In this document: piece by piece, positions 13,297-27,700 of the stretch | Position numbering within the stretch: the first letter of the stretch is position 1 | Layout of the letters: each line of letters opens with the position of its first letter | Assembly: GCF_901709675.1 (NCBI RefSeq) | Contig: NC_051106.1 | Location: forward strand, 3,172,001-3,236,000 | Reading direction: 5' to 3' | DNA length: 64,000 bases | From: Syngnathus acus | Lineage: Eukaryota > Chordata > Actinopteri > Syngnathiformes > Syngnathidae | The notes under the pieces: model-generated | What the model was told of the DNA's origin: nothing | The model's input: only the letters and a program-made list of their open reading frames with translations | Databases searched by the model: none | Program-made: the position numbers and the translations under genes

Positions 13297-14548
13297 TGTG
13301 TTTTTTTCATTACCCCTGTTTTTTCTTTAAAAAGAAACTCCAAGGACACAGTTCAGCACGTCGTGAGAATTTTTAAATTGAATTCAGCCAAATATAAACG
13401 GAAAATGATTTTTTCCCAGTTAAAATAATGGATTGTAGTACTATACTAAATATATTACGAACAACAAATCTATATAGAGATCTTCACAATATTTTATATT
13501 CAATATACATGTGGTTAATTCAAAATTACAAAAGTACATTGACATTTGAACTCTTTTTACCCCTTATGACGAGCGTTTTTCCCGTCTTCACAAGCATGTA
13601 ATTGCGCATGTTAGCCACCAAGCGGCGTGCTACTACCAGCTGTCTTGGATACAATAAGCACATACTAGCTATTTGATTCTTTTCAGTGGAAGCAGAACAC
13701 CTAAAAAGTTGTCATCCATTAGAAAAAAATCTTATGGGGTTGATTTGAATTTGGAGCTCACTGGCTTTGAGTTTCAGTCCTGATTTAATCTACAAAGGTC
13801 CCCAAATGTCAGAAATAATAACCATAATTTAATAATAGTAAGAATTATGGGACGACAAAAAATAAGTCAGCTATATGTCATTTTTGGCAGGTGAAGCTGT
13901 TACCCGGCCTGTTCTTTCTTTTTGGGGTGTGTCTGAGTGGTGGTGATTTGACCTCTCGGGGGAGCAATAAAACGTGTGTGAATAATTCACATTAACTGCA
14001 TAGTCTCTGGTTGACTGGACCTGTTTTGAAACCTGCTCGGGATCGGGATGTACAGGTCAAAGGGTAGTGTGAGTGTCACAGAGGTCGTGGGGAAAAGGAG
14101 GGCTCCTCTTGTATATAACATGATCACATCCAACCATCCAAATTCCCTTACTGCCAACTGTGTGATACCCCTCCATGGGTCATGTGACTAACACGAGTGC
14201 TCACCCGAGGTGAAACCCACCCCCTCGTTCCTTTCTTGAGTATCCTCACACATATGCTACTATAACAATAAAAGACAATAGTGGCCACTTGAAGGGGATG
14301 GAGGGGTGACAGAGGGAGTGGCCTATTGTTAGTGTTAAGCATTGTTACCCTGACAAAGTTCCAGCTGAGGAAAAATAAAATTTTCAGATTTTCTTGTTTT
14401 CTTCTTTCCCTTGGCATCAATAAAAATGTTACGAAAGTAGGCTAGAAAACAGGTCTGTTTGGATTTCAAAACAAGTTTGTCTTCATCAATACTATCATCT
14501 TACCATTAAATCCATTAAAAATATAATATAGAATTTGAGCTGATTCAA

Positions 14549-14761
14549 ATGATGTCTGTGAAGTGGGGAAATGTATTTTATATTTTATCTCCCTTTTATG
14601 TTGATAACGGTGTGCGACATGGCAGCATTTTGTCTCCTTGCCTTTTTAATGTGTATATGGATGATTTATTCAAGCCTTTGAATGAACGTAGGACTGGATG
14701 TCGAGTTGTCAATACAACTATCAACGTCCAATGCAAAAAACAGCAACATTATATTCATTAG
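14549..14761 (+). pseudogene. LINE reverse-transcriptase fragment (relic)
   Basis: An open stretch contains NGVRHGSILSPCLFNVYMDD, which matches the reverse-transcriptase core of non-LTR retrotransposons (typical form NGVRQGG.LSP.LFN.YMDDL). It is preceded by VKWGN, also normal there. Only about 60 codons survive, with no endonuclease domain or poly(A) end in view, so this is a dead remnant. The clade (CR1, L2 or Rex-like) cannot be fixed from so little. Confidence 0.75.
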
Positions 14762-15483
14762 GCATAATGAAGACATAAAACTATCTTTCCCTTGTATGCG
14801 ACAAGCTAACATGCTTATTTGAAAGTTTTCTATGTGCTCAGTTAAAATAGCACTTTTTAAAGCATATGTACTCGGATTTATACTGCCCACCTGTGGAGGT
14901 GCTACAGAAAAACAGTATGCATAAACTTCAGGTGGCATACAGTGATGATATGAGGAGGCAGGGGGCAGTGCCAGTCAGAAATTTGTTAATAAAAAATCTG
15001 CCCAGCCCTGTTAAAATGCCAGGATGTTTGTGATATCAAAAAACGACACTAAGATAAATCACTTCAAACTTTTGCACCCTTAAAACCTGTGCAACCAAAA
15101 TGGAAGGGTGGAGTCTTTTCAAAAGGGGAAGTAGAAATAAACAACTGAGATATGTGGTTGCACAAGTGTACATCCTCTTATAACTGGGACGTGTCACTCA
15201 TATTAAATAATTCAGCGCACATTTGCCACCAAGTTTCTATGTTTAAGAAAGGGCAAGTTAGTGTCTCCAAATCTCCAAGAGTCAAAAATATACAAGTGGT
15301 TCATGAAGCAAGTCTGAAGCTTCAATTTCCCACCAATAGTTTTTACATCGACCTGCTTAATTTAGATGTTAAAGGTTTGTTATTTCAACGCCTCAATCTC
15401 ATAGCCCAGTATTCAGTCGGTGTACAGGGGTGTCACCGTCATGTGATGATCAAGATTCAAGCTGATCAATACGCTAGCTCAAG

Positions 15484-15815
15484 GCTGTCAAACTTAATTT
15501 TGTGGACGGCCACTTAGTAAATGCGGCTTCCTTCGGAGGGCCGTGAGGACGATGAGACCAAACAAATGTTTCATCAAATTATCATATATTACACAAAAAA
15601 ATGATACGTTCACAGCTTTCAGATGTCAATGATATCAGTTTCTCAAATTATTGTTCAAGTGATTGTAAATAAAATCTTTCGAAATATTATTTATTGCAAA
15701 TGAGAAAACATTTTGATGAAGATTTTAGCGAGGGTCATGACAGATTTGCTTTCACGGGCCACATAAAATGGTGCGGATCTGGCCCCCCAGGCCTTAGGTT
15801 TGATACCTTTACGCT
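15484..15815. mobile_element. Non-autonomous TIR-type repeat ('TGTCAAACT...GGCC' family)
   Basis: The stretch starts CTGTCAAACTTAATTTTGTG and ends around GGCCTTAGGTTTGATACC, with GGCCACATAAAATGG near the right end. Similar GGTGTCAAACTCnAGnCC...GGCCGC phrases recur at 34296-34340 and 35179-35390. This is a common fish short DNA-transposon family that carries no coding capacity. Its superfamily (perhaps hAT) is an inference. Confidence 0.55.
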
Positions 15816-16576
15816 AGCTGCAATAAACCTACATTTCTAGGAATTTGTTAAAATATGACCTTTACAAAAGGCCAAAACATATATCAAATTCCAAAATAAA
15901 GACTCATTGAAATATTGGCAAATTAAGCCAACCTGAAAAATCAAATTGGTACATATTGGTACAAGAAAAGTCCATGTGTGGATAAAAGACAAAGACAACA
16001 AAGAAATAAAAGACAACAGAGCATTTGGGGACAGTTTGATGCATCCATTTGGTAGCCCCTCCCTACACGTTGGTCGTGCATATAACAGGATTCCTACTGG
16101 CGCGAAAAACGCATAGTGTGGCTTTCCGTACTCGTCGCGGGGCGGAACTGCAGCCAGCGACTTGTTGGCTATTCGAGCCACAACTAAAACAAAAGACAAA
16201 ACCGCTCGGGTAGGTTTTAGTCCGTGCACGCTTCCAGTGGATTTGTTTATTGACCTGCATTTTTTGGAGTCAGTGAGTTGTGGTTGTGCACGATCTTTTG
16301 TGCAAGTTTTGTTTGGATCGAGTTGAGAGAACTTTGCACGTTGCATGTTTGTGGCGTTCGAGTTCTGAACGGACCAGTCTTCATTTCCAGTTAAATGTAG
16401 TTACCGCGGAAATTTATTTCGAGTATTTAGCGCAATATGCTCATGTTTTGCGGCGTCACCGTCACAATCAATTGGAAATTCAAAGCGGTTAACTTCCTGC
16501 AATGTTTCCTTCAGGTTCAAAGGACTAAACCCAAAGAGGAATTTTATTTTTGCTTTGTTTTATCACCAGCCTAACA

Positions 16577-19402
16577 ATGGAGTACGACTGTTACCAGCAC
16601 TATTTTTTCAATGACTTTGATACCGAAGAGGATTTCTACAATTCATGCGCTCCAAGCGAGGACATTTGGAAAAAGTTCGAGCTGCTGCCCTCCCCTCCCA
16701 CGTCTCCCCTCCAGACTCTGGAGAGCGGGGACGGCAACGTGGGCTGGCTATCCAGAGTCCTGGCTCAGGAAGACGAGTGCGAGATTCAGAGGCCGGTCCC
16801 CAACATCAGCTCCATCATCATCCAGGACTGCATGTGGAGTAGTTTCTCAGCCAGCAAAGCGCTGGAGAAGGTCATGCACGGCAAGCAGTCGGCTCCGCCT
16901 CAGCCCCCAGCAGCTCGCCCTGGTTCGCAGAGCCTCGCGAGGCCAAGCAGATCATTCGGCTTCTCAGCTGCGGACTTTGTTGACCCTGGGGATGTTCTCG
17001 CCTACCCGACGATTAGCTGCAGGAAAACAGCGTCATCTGGCTCCGATTCTCGGACTGACTCTTCCGGTAAGGGCGCAGCCTGACCTCTGAATTATTTTCT
17101 TTTTAACAATACGTAATGTGAAAACATTGCGTAACTGAGTGTACCACATGCGTCCCGAGGCTGCACCCCCCCCCCCCCCCCCCAATCTTTCAGCAACCTC
17201 TGTTTTACATTTGATTGGATGAGCCCCTGTGATTTGTGATGGAAAAGCATCAACCTTTCAGGTCTCTCAATTGGGGCACGCCTATTGGCCATCAGGTCCA
17301 CTCATTACAATTGCTGATGAATGTTCCTTGTGGTCCATGACAAAGGCTCAAATTCTTCTCTGCTCCAATGCCTCGAAGCTGTGTGGGGGAAATAGTGATG
17401 TGCTTGCTTGACTCTGGAATGCACTTCCTATTGTCACCTAAATTGGATTGTTACTGTTCCTAATCCAGTGGTTCGAACCCAGAAGAACAAGAAGAGTCTT
17501 GCGGCACAGCACACAACCAAAAGTATTCATACTTAATGTTGTCATGTTATTGATCTCAATTTATACTCAGTGGTTTACTTATTTAGTATCATACATGCTC
17601 TTTTTAGTTTAATTATTTCTTGCGTAGTTATTGAGATCAGTCTTGGTCTCGAGACCACTTTTTAGGGTTAATCTCCCCTCAAATCGAAGGCGTTTTTCCT
17701 CAGTGTCAGACAGGGCGGACTTGAATTTTTTCTTTATCAAGGCTGGTTGATACCAAGCTAGTACAACTGATCAATGGGAAACACAGAAACCGGGTGCTGC
17801 ACTTTATCTGTGTCGTGTGGAGTGCCACGCCCCCTGCACACAGAGAGTGAGAGGGAAGACTACTCGAGACGCAGCATGCCAGATAAATAAGGAACAATGT
17901 CAACAAACTCGTCCAGTAATTGAATTTGGCTTCCAAAGCGATTTCATCTGCCAAGCAAAATGTAAGCGGAAAGATAGCAGCGTGCAAATTGTGGTGCTGA
18001 CACATCGCCTTACAGGTAAAGTAACCATTAAATGAACCACACTGGCAAAGGTAAAATCAGAACACTACATTCTAAGACATTGAGAAATTGTTTTATACCT
18101 GCGATGTTTTCCGACCAACGTTCAGAGCTGACAGCAATTTAATATTACACCCAAGTTTGCTGTCAAAAGCAGGCTAGCACAAAAACAAACAATGAACAAT
18201 CTTGGTCAGCGTTACTTGGGAGGTTCATCAAATTTGTTGAATAACAAATATTGCTTAAAAATGCTTTTTCCAGGACAATAGAAACTCTATAATGGTATTG
18301 TCAAAGGCCATTTAAAAGAGAAATCACTTCAAAGTGAAAGTAGCTTACTGAGTAATGTATGATGTGTTTCAATGGCTTCTATAATTTGATGCTTGTGTGC
18401 ACTAAGCACAAACTTCAGTTGTTGTATTTGTTTTTGTTGCAAATGTAATGACACTTTTTTTTTTTTTTTTTGGTAGACGCCTTAGTCTCAATCTCGACCC
18501 CCAAAAGTCTTATCCCAGTTTCAATTCTCTAGTCTCTCTAATTAATATCTTGGTCTCGGTTGGTGTGGTCTTGACTACAACACACGATTAGCCAATTCTT
18601 TGTTGTTTGTGTCATTAGTTAGATGTCCAAGTTAATTTTGCTGACATTTAGTGGAAGACTATTTAATTGTTATGCCTGTCACTACACGTCATTGGCATAG
18701 AGAGATAAAAACAGATGTTATTTGTTGTGGATTTTTTGTCAATGTGTGAAAAAAATCACTGTCGCGATGTCTGTTGTATAATTATTGATTTTTCTTTCCC
18801 CTAAAAGTTGTTTTTGTGTATTATTTACAGAAGAAGAAGAAATTGATGTTGTCACGGTGGAGAGCAAACACAACCAGGCCCGACTGGCGAGTGTCCACAA
18901 GCCAGTGAACCTCACAGTGCGTGCGGACCCCTTCCCTAAAAGCTTCCACGCCTTGGTTCACCAGCAGCAGCACAACTATGCAGCCCGCTCCCCCGACACC
19001 AAGCCCGACGCTCACGATTATGCTTATGATGATGATGATGATGAGGATGAGGATGACCTGGAGGAGTTCCAAAGCAAGCGTACGAGCCCGGCGTCCAGTC
19101 GTCCGATCTCACCTTCGGGAAGCTCCTTGAACTCTGACATGGAGGACGTAGACCGCAGGAAGAACCACAACTACCTGGAGAGGAAGAGGAGGAACGACCT
19201 CAAGTCCAGGTTCTTGGCCCTCCGAGATCAGATCCCAGGTCTTGAATCCACCAAGACCCCCAAGGTTGCCATTCTGACCCACGCCACGGAATACCTCAAG
19301 GAGCTGCACACCAAGGAGAAGCAACAGCAACAGGAGCGCAAACGCCTCAAAGCCCGGAAGCATCATCTCCTGCGCAGATTAGCTGCACTGAAGCGTTTGT
19401 GA
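16577..19402 (+). CDS. mycl: L-Myc proto-oncogene transcription factor
   Basis: Two coding exons, 16577-17066 and 18831-19402, encode 353 residues. The start [10 protein letters not shown] matches the L-Myc N-terminus. Myc box 1 is [18 protein letters not shown] (about residues 29-46) and Myc box 2 is [18 protein letters not shown]. The central part has EEEIDVVTV, the [10 protein letters not shown] block and a Glu/Asp-rich run. The C-terminal bHLH-zipper contains [20 protein letters not shown] followed by [19 protein letters not shown], then a short leucine repeat. By family it dimerises with Max and binds CACGTG-type E-boxes in the nucleus. The intron carries a run of about 19 C near 17166. 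The product could be either teleost mycl duplicate (mycla or myclb). The 3'UTR probably runs to about 20.7 kb. Confidence 0.97.
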
Positions 19403-20735
19403 ACCTCCAAATAAGAACTTTAATCAATTTTGCAAAGCCACATTTTTTACTATACGACAACCTCCAGCCTCCAGTTTTTGTTTTTGATTTTTTTAAATAC
19501 ATTTTGTAGCAGAATTGTTACCCTGAGCCTGTTATTGATGGAAGGGTTGTTATCTCAGTGGGGTTTGTTTTCCTGTTTTGCACAGTTTTTCAGTGAGGAT
19601 GATGCAAACATTTTTGTAGCTTGGCAGAAGATATTTTCTGATATGCTGTGATGGGAGCTGAGATGCTCCATTGTGTGTTAACCGGTTTAACACATCATTC
19701 AGAGTACGTGTGGAGATGAGCTGAGATGAATTCATTCCGTCATTGCACATTAATAATCGAATGGAGTGCCATGTATGGTGCGAGTGCATGAGCTGGTTGT
19801 TTTTGTTTTGATTTTTGTGTGGCTGTTCACATTTGTCAGTAAATAATAGCTTCCTGCTCTCTGTTGCAGGAGCATAACAAAAATCATCAGTTGCTGCTGA
19901 GCTTTACTTTTCTGTTTGATTGCCCACCGGGCATCAAGGAGCCTCTATTTTGTTTAAGAAAATGTGGAGTTAAAAAAAAAAAAAAAAGTTGCACTGCTGT
20001 ACTTTATACTCACACGTCACTTTGGAAAATCAATGCATCTGATGGTTTTGATTGATTTGTTAAACATGTGCATTCAAAAGCAACATTAAATTTTGATACC
20101 TTATTTGCAACCAAATGTGAAGCTGTTCTTTTTTTCACCCAAAATATTGGTAGACCTTTTTTTTTCTTAAATATATTCTCAAAAGCAAAGCAAATCTGCT
20201 CTACCATTCAAAACTTTCGGGTTGCTTTGAAATTTCCCTCCTTTTATTTATTTAAAATTACTTTTTTTTTTTTCAATGAGGATCATCTTAAACTAATCAG
20301 GAATACACCCTACATTGTTAATGTAAATTACTCTTGATGCAAATATCTTTTTTTAATCCAATATCTACATAGGTGTTTAACGGCCAATTTCAACTGAAGA
20401 AACGGCAACCTTTTGTCAGCTGTTTGTTGAACAGATCCAAGAGGAACAAAGCCTTCTGAGTCACTAGTCTAGTGTTAGTACATTGCAAAGCAGCTGGCCA
20501 ACACAACGTTAGACAGCCTGCCCTTGAAACTTACCCTTGACTACGCTGTGAGTTCTCCTAGCTGCTGTAGCTACTGCATTGATTTTTCTCTCTCATCTGT
20601 TACACTCCAGGGAGTGGCGTGGTGTCAATCTGGACCTCTGCGTCCATTTCTCAACTGCGTTATCCTATTGTTGCCGAAACATGACCCACTTTTACAGAAG
20701 CTAAAAACAACGAAGACCATGCATTCAATAAAGCC
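19403..20735 (+). other. Probable mycl 3'UTR
   Basis: The sequence after the mycl stop is T-rich with several ATTTA and long T runs, as expected of an unstable Myc-family mRNA. An AATAAA occurs at 20727-20732 and could end the transcript; I see no stronger signal nearer the stop. The extent is inferred, since transcript data would be needed to place the end. Confidence 0.4.
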
Positions 20736-23700
20736 AGTAAGTCGCGGTCGACTGCTAGCACACTTCTGGGTCCAGTCAGAATCATTGTACTTAAGAACTT
20801 CTTGCACTTTGTCATAATTCCGCTCCTAATGTAGGAAGACTGCATTGACGAGAGTTAGTTGCTCTAAGGTTCTCTGTATGTTGGATGACCGTGTTGATGA
20901 CCCCGCAGACGAGTCCCAGCAAGCCTGGCTGATTCTGGCTGAGGAATTCACAGTCAGTTGCACAGTTTTGTTCAGGTACAGCCTGATGGACGAGCATGAC
21001 ACACCCTGCACTCCAACCGTCACGCACTTTTCCTTTGTCAAGGCTTTATTGGTGTTTCACCTGCGTCCTGTGCACTTTCCCTCGAGATATATTTGCAGTT
21101 GAAAGAAACCATGTACAAAATATTCAGTAGTACACACTGAAATTGATACATTTTGGCTGCAATTTTACATTTGAAGAAACACTCCTACATTTTTTTCATA
21201 GTTCGGGAGACATAAAAACATATCCTCAAGATAACTTTATCAGCGTTTTATTGTAGACAAAAAATTACACCACTTAAATTAATGATTTTTTTTAAAATGG
21301 TGATCATTGTTTTCCAAATCAGATGTTGGCAAATGTTTTGTTTTGCTTTCACACAAGATAATCCGTCAGATTTCACTGAGGACTACTGTGTGTTATAAAT
21401 ATCATTTAAATGTCTGTTTATGTAGCTATTAATTACATTATTTTAAAACGCTTTAATTTTTGGTGTTTGTTGATGTATGTAGAAATTTAAAATGTGTTCA
21501 ATTGTCTAATTAATCACATTAAAATACCATATCTTTACAGATTAACATTACGTAATATTTCATCGATCTAAAATAAAAAAACTATGATTTATATATAGTT
21601 TTAAAGTGTGCTGATGCTATAAAAACTCAACGAAAACAGTTGGGACATCCAAATCATTACAAGGGGACATTCCCCTCTTTCTTTTATTATGTTGGAAATA
21701 ACAATGCAGTGAAGACATCTGACAATGCCGTCCATCACGTTAAAAATATGAGTCATCCCTTCATTTTGTCAGTGGCCATATTATTTGCACTTGTACTAAC
21801 TACACCAGGAAGTGAAAGGAAAATGCAGACTGATATCAGACCAGGAAGAAATATGCGCAATGTTTATATCCTCATGTTTACATTCATGTGGAGTAACAGG
21901 CTGTTCTGATCCAATGCTGCTCAGATCCAAAGACCTGTACCCAAAAGAGTCGTGCTGGCTTCTTTTATTCTGTAAAATTGCATTGGTCTTGTTCAGATCA
22001 ATTGCAAAATATTGTGTTTCAATGAGCAATTGTGTTTTAATTTTGAAGGTTTGGTGGCCCTGCATCTTGCCGAACGACCTAAGAAGCAGACCTTCCACAA
22101 TAAGTAGTACCAGTGAATCTTGTTGTCTAGGGTTCAACCTGCCGGTTCAACCCTGCAAACTTGACAGACCAGAAATTCGGCTCCTGAGTTTGAATCTCGC
22201 CCACGCAGAAGTTCAGAAGTGCACATGTGAACGCTTTTACTCACATGCACGTGCGCTAGAAAACAATTGTGCATACACACATCTAGAATATTTAAGTCTC
22301 CATCTGGAATGCACGAGGAAGCATTTTATGCTTGCAAAACATTTTACTTAAATACTTGTTTTCTTGCTTCCCTTCCATTATTTTAAGGATCATTGATTTC
22401 CCTTATTTGTCTGAATACTAGATGTATGCGATCAGGGTGGGACTGTGGAGGATGGAGGATTTGTATTTCCTCTTTCCACGCACGCTCAATCTCATCCCTG
22501 ACAATGTGCTTTTTATGTGTGTGTGACATTGAGATGTGGTGCAATCACATATAAAGTGAAAGCCTGATAGAAGAGTGACAATGGGATGATTTGACCTTTG
22601 ACCTCAATTATTTTAGACACGCATCATTTTATAGATTGACCATTTGTCCAAATTTACACACCAAATTTAAATTTGTCCAATAGGCATGGATCTTATACGT
22701 GAGTGCTGATAAAAATCAACTTCACCTTTTCAAGCCTTTGAATTGCGCAATGCAATAAATTGCATCTTCATTCTTGGAACGAAGGAGGATGAAGTTTTGC
22801 AACATCCGCTAGCTTGTGCTGAGTCTTTTGCCCCTGTAGTTGTCTCCGTAGTTTAAAACACACACACTCACATACACACACAAGCAATATTTCTATCATG
22901 GTTGTCTTCTATCTGGCCCATCTTGTATTGTGTGTTTACATTGGGAGGCGGCGTGAAGAATAACCATAAACAAACACACAGGTGTGGTTTGGTTCGTGAT
23001 TCCTTTGGCAATCTTCCTTATCACTGACCTCCATTTTCTAAATGTGGGACACGTGATAAAGTCGGAAGATGAATAGTTTTATCTTGCGGCAACATCAAAC
23101 TCACTGTGTGTAAATGGCAGGATTGTATTAACCACTGTGCAAAGAGATTTTTGGCGGGTGAATGCTTGGCTGGATGAAGAAGTCCTGAAACTTGCTCAAC
23201 ACTTTGGCTCGCACGCCCTTCCCTTAAATCTATTTTCAGGAGGCTGACGGTCAAGGAAGTTGTGGGAAACACAAGCGGGAAGAGATGCTCAAGGCCTTTT
23301 GGGGGCAAAGACACAGGTTTAAGGAAACTTTCTCCAGTCATACTGTACTTTCTCTCGCTATGCCTACTGACCCACATTCCTGCAGGATTGTGTCATTGGA
23401 ACTGAGCCGGCAGTCAGTCACTACTCACGGTCATAATCTTAATCTAAACACGGTCTTACTGCTCCTCCCTGTCAGCCTCTCCCACACTCTCCTTGTTTTT
23501 ATCTTCTTTTATCGACTTCCTATCTGACAGCCACAGTTTGTTGTTCACCAGGTATGTGTGTATACGTTTGCCGATCTGGGTCACGCTTCTTTGCTCAATT
23601 CCTCCATGCATGCCTTGCCCTAAGAGTCCAAAGGTCGGTGTTACATAACAGTGATGATTCAGTTGTAACAGGCTGCATGTGTTCCCCTTTCACTGGGCTG

Positions 23701-26700
23701 CTGTTAAAATAGTGTTTGGCTTGTTATGGCACTCACTTCAGGAAAGTCACACTCTTGCTCTCAAGACCAAATAAACATACTCAGTCTCACATGTTCCTGT
23801 TTTAGTACCAGTTGGGCTTTGTTTGGATTCTTCACGAATTTGTTATCTCTGTCAGTGCTTTACATGATTTGTGTTAGTCTACAATGCAATGTTAATTTTG
23901 TTTGGATTTTCATAGTTGATTTAAATACAGAGTGTTAATTGGAACCATGTAGCCATGCAATGTCACTGGATCAGACCTATCAATTTGCCTGTCTAATCTG
24001 GTGATAATCCTAATCCTGTTAGTGTAAACACTGCTTGCCATCTGTGCCTGCAAACAATATTAATGAACCCATCAAAAGGCCTTCAAGATGTCAAACTGTG
24101 AGTGTTCAGTGTCTGAAAATAATGTTACTTATGACACAATCACAAAGAGGACGGAAAGGTTCTGTAAATGAGCGAAAGATTATTTATGGATATAAAGGAT
24201 AGGCAATTTATAACACAATGACAATCATAAATAGTTACAATAGTACTTTAACGTACCAATTTAAGTCGTTCATTGACCAGTCTTGAAACTTGATTTACTC
24301 AAGTCAAGTTTCCCTGTTGAAATGTACTAAAATGTTATTAATCTGATCCATCAGAAGGAATATTTTGGACATGTGCCTGATAGGCTGTGAATTTGGTAGC
24401 TGGCGCAGGGAAGACAACATATTTAATCCATAAATATATGAACATTGTGTATCAACCTCTCGTATCATATTCTTTTGGATCACCTCATTGGGCAACACAG
24501 TTATGAGATGAAGATATGAATGATTGGTGCCCACCTCTTGGTAGGGATGAGCTTTTGACATGTCGAGACTCTAGTGTGCCATTACTACATTTAAAGAGAA
24601 TGAAAGTAGCCTGTCCTGCACTCCTGTGGGAAATTACCAACCTTAACTGTGACCCACCTCCGCACAGAGCTATGCCACACGCTTCACAGAATTGACTCCT
24701 GTCATGAAACTACATTGTACAGCCCCTAGTCTTGGTTTTAGTCAATGCTTCTTCTGTGCTTACACGTGTGAGGATTGGATGTCTTGAATGTATAAGAACA
24801 TTTGTTGTCAAGTGCAGTTATATAACAAAGTTATATAAAAAAAGTTATATATAACAAAGTTTTATATATAAATATATGTGTACACATACACACACATACA
24901 ATCATCTCAGCTATTTAAGAATGTTAATTACATAATTAAATTACAAATTGATTTCACACTTGACGTGTAAAGAGGATTGTGTTTGTCATTTCTAAGCGAT
25001 GACGACAAACGTCTCACGCGTGATTATGAAGCCTGGCAAAGAATTTGAAAGAGCTGAAGCATAACTTCCTGGTATACATAACATACATAATTTAACAATC
25101 TAGGCTGTACTTAATTACTACATTAGAGTAATTTACTGTCAAACAACTATTCACGTGGCTTGTACATAATTATAGACTGACAGTGAGCAGAAAGTTGGAT
25201 GACATGTGAAAGACAGTTTTAGGGCAACAAGTTACAATAGGATGTTTTTTTTTCTGGACACCCCAGCCTTATCACACATTCCAAAAACAAACATATATAT
25301 TTGAAGGCTCCAAAGGTGTTGATGTGAGTGAGAGTGCTTGTTTGCGCCCTGAGAATGACTGTTGACAAGACCTCTGTGAGTTTGCCAGAAAGTGGGAACA
25401 GGCTCCAGATGACCTGTGACCTTAATGACAACACAGCGTACATAAAATAGGTGGATTTTGTTGTACAGTATGTGATCTATAATATACACTGAAGCTTCAA
25501 ATTTGCTTCATGAACCTGTATTTTTGACTCCTCTAGGGTGGACTTCTGTTCAAATTTGAGCTAAAAGTAAACTGACTTGCCATTTCCTAAACCTTTTTAT
25601 TTAAACTTACGATTCAAGAACTGGTTCAGAAAGCAAAATTGAAGCTTCATGTTCCCATCATGATTGTATACACTATAATGGAAATGGGTCTGCTTTGTGG
25701 GGGGTCGGCTCCACTGGCTGCCACGTAATTTGAAGCCTGATATCATTAGTAAACCAAGCAGGAAAAACAAAATTGTATTAGCATTACCAAAAAACATACA
25801 AGCAGGTCTATCCCTAAAATAACTTTAAAAACAGAAATTGGGTTGATGAGTTGAAACATTCAAATGTGATAAATATGCAAAAAGAGAAATGAGAAAATGG
25901 CCAATACTTTTTCACATCACTGTATAAAAAAATCATATTTAGTTTCAGAAACTTTTCACTGACACACATTTCACACCTTTACGGGAATCCCCAGCACACA
26001 AAATGCTACTCACAGTTGTTTCATTGCTAATAAGGTGTTGTATTGTGTCTTGATGTGCTAGAGGATGAGAGGTATTAACAGACATGGAAATAAGTTGTAA
26101 CTTGTTACTGAGGGCTGAGAAGCAGTTAAACTCACAGCCGCTCTGCTTTGTCAGCCAGCAGATGTTCTATTGTTCTGCTCGGCGGTGTAAAGTTGCCTCT
26201 GTTGAAGTTGGGACATGGGCCGCACCGTTTGATTGTAGGCCCATTGAGTGTTGTCGCCGCCAACCCCCAGCGCCTTCTGCACCCCCAAGCTACTAGCTGA
26301 GTCAAGGGGATTTGCCCTCCCCCAACTCCAACCCCCTGCAGACCTCATCTTTGTTGCCTCCACCCCCACAAACACACTAGGTATCTACTTTAGTGTTTGT
26401 GTTCTTTGTGCCCCCCTTAGGCCTAATCAGATGACCCCCATTCCCCACCCCCAAACACATCAAAAGGCAATTTATTGACCAATTACTGCGTTGTGAGACT
26501 ACAGACGACAATGTATTTGCATCAATATGCATTTGAATGCAGATCTAATCTCAAACTCATGCAATCATTTTGATTAGGCAGGGACTGTGTATGCGAGGGT
26601 TGTTGTCGTCCGTAGTCATCATCGTCTGCAAAAGTGGAGCTTAGGTAATCAAAATACCTCCCACTATACAACCTGTGTATTAAACGCCCAGGAAACGCAC

Positions 26701-27668
26701 ATCCAGCACACACTTCCTGTTTTTGTGTTGAACCCAATGGAGGCAGGAAGTGAGATGAACTGCTGTTCTGTTGACTTTGACTCAGATACACCAGGCTGGC
26801 TGGACAATCACATTTGAGAAAAGCAATGCAAACAAATTGAATTAAATTACTTGAGTGCTCTGCAGATGCTTTTAGTGGTCTGTGCACCACGTGTGACCTT
26901 CATACGGTTGGTTCCTTGGAGGCCCGATAACACGTCTCAAGAATATGATAACTATTTTGCTTTTGTGGACCTGTTGTCATTTCAATCCTGATTTGTCCGT
27001 CAAAATAGACAAATTTCTGACACAAGTTTTTGAATTATCACTCAAGCACAGATTGCGATTACTTTTGCAAATAGGCAAACTGAAGGTATGTTTAAAGTTC
27101 TAATACATTTTCACAGTCTTGGCTTCAGCCACCAGGTTTATTTTGGGGGTCGGCCTTCGATCTGGGGTAAGTGTACCCTCTTTGTTGTGTAGTCTACTCC
27201 ACTCATTCTGGATTTTATCCCCACCCACTGAGACAAGATGGCTGGCGTTGCGACTATTCCTTCTCCTAAAGTACCGTCTATTCTACCGGGCATGTTTCCA
27301 GGGCAACCCAACAGTGCAGGTAAACTAGAGTAAGTGAGCCACGAGAGCAGGCTCTTCTGTGAGTGTGTGTTATATTTTGGGCTAGCATTTCCCGCCACCC
27401 AGGCTGCAGAGCGTGGGGCGTGGTCTGGCTCCCTAGTCTCGCGCCAAAATGCCGGCGTTATTTAAATCAGCTCAGTGGGTGCGGCCCAACTGTCTCCTGT
27501 TAACCCTCTCTAACTGTCTCCTGTTAACCCTCTCTGGTCTTCAGCCTTGCAAGCACAACACAAAGGCGCAACCTTGATTTAAGTACGGGTCTCATAAAAA
27601 AAAATAAAAAAAAACCAGACAGATCCAGAGAGCAAGAGAGAGAGACACGGACTGACAGTCGCACACAA

Positions 27669-27700
<32 letters not shown>

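Larger units (their letters stand above)
13309..16576. other. Upstream flank of mycl; mostly featureless
   Basis: This 3.3-kb stretch holds a decayed reverse-transcriptase fragment (about 14549-14761) and a copy of a TIR-type repeat (about 15484-15815). The part nearest mycl (about 16060-16550) is richer in GC and CpG and is the likely mycl promoter and 5'UTR. I see no classical TATA box that would decide a start site, and no other gene. Confidence 0.5.

Noticed and set aside
26248-26478. Proline-rich 76-codon plus-strand frame
   Set aside because: It arises from a C-rich stretch; no start context, splice sites or homology support a gene.
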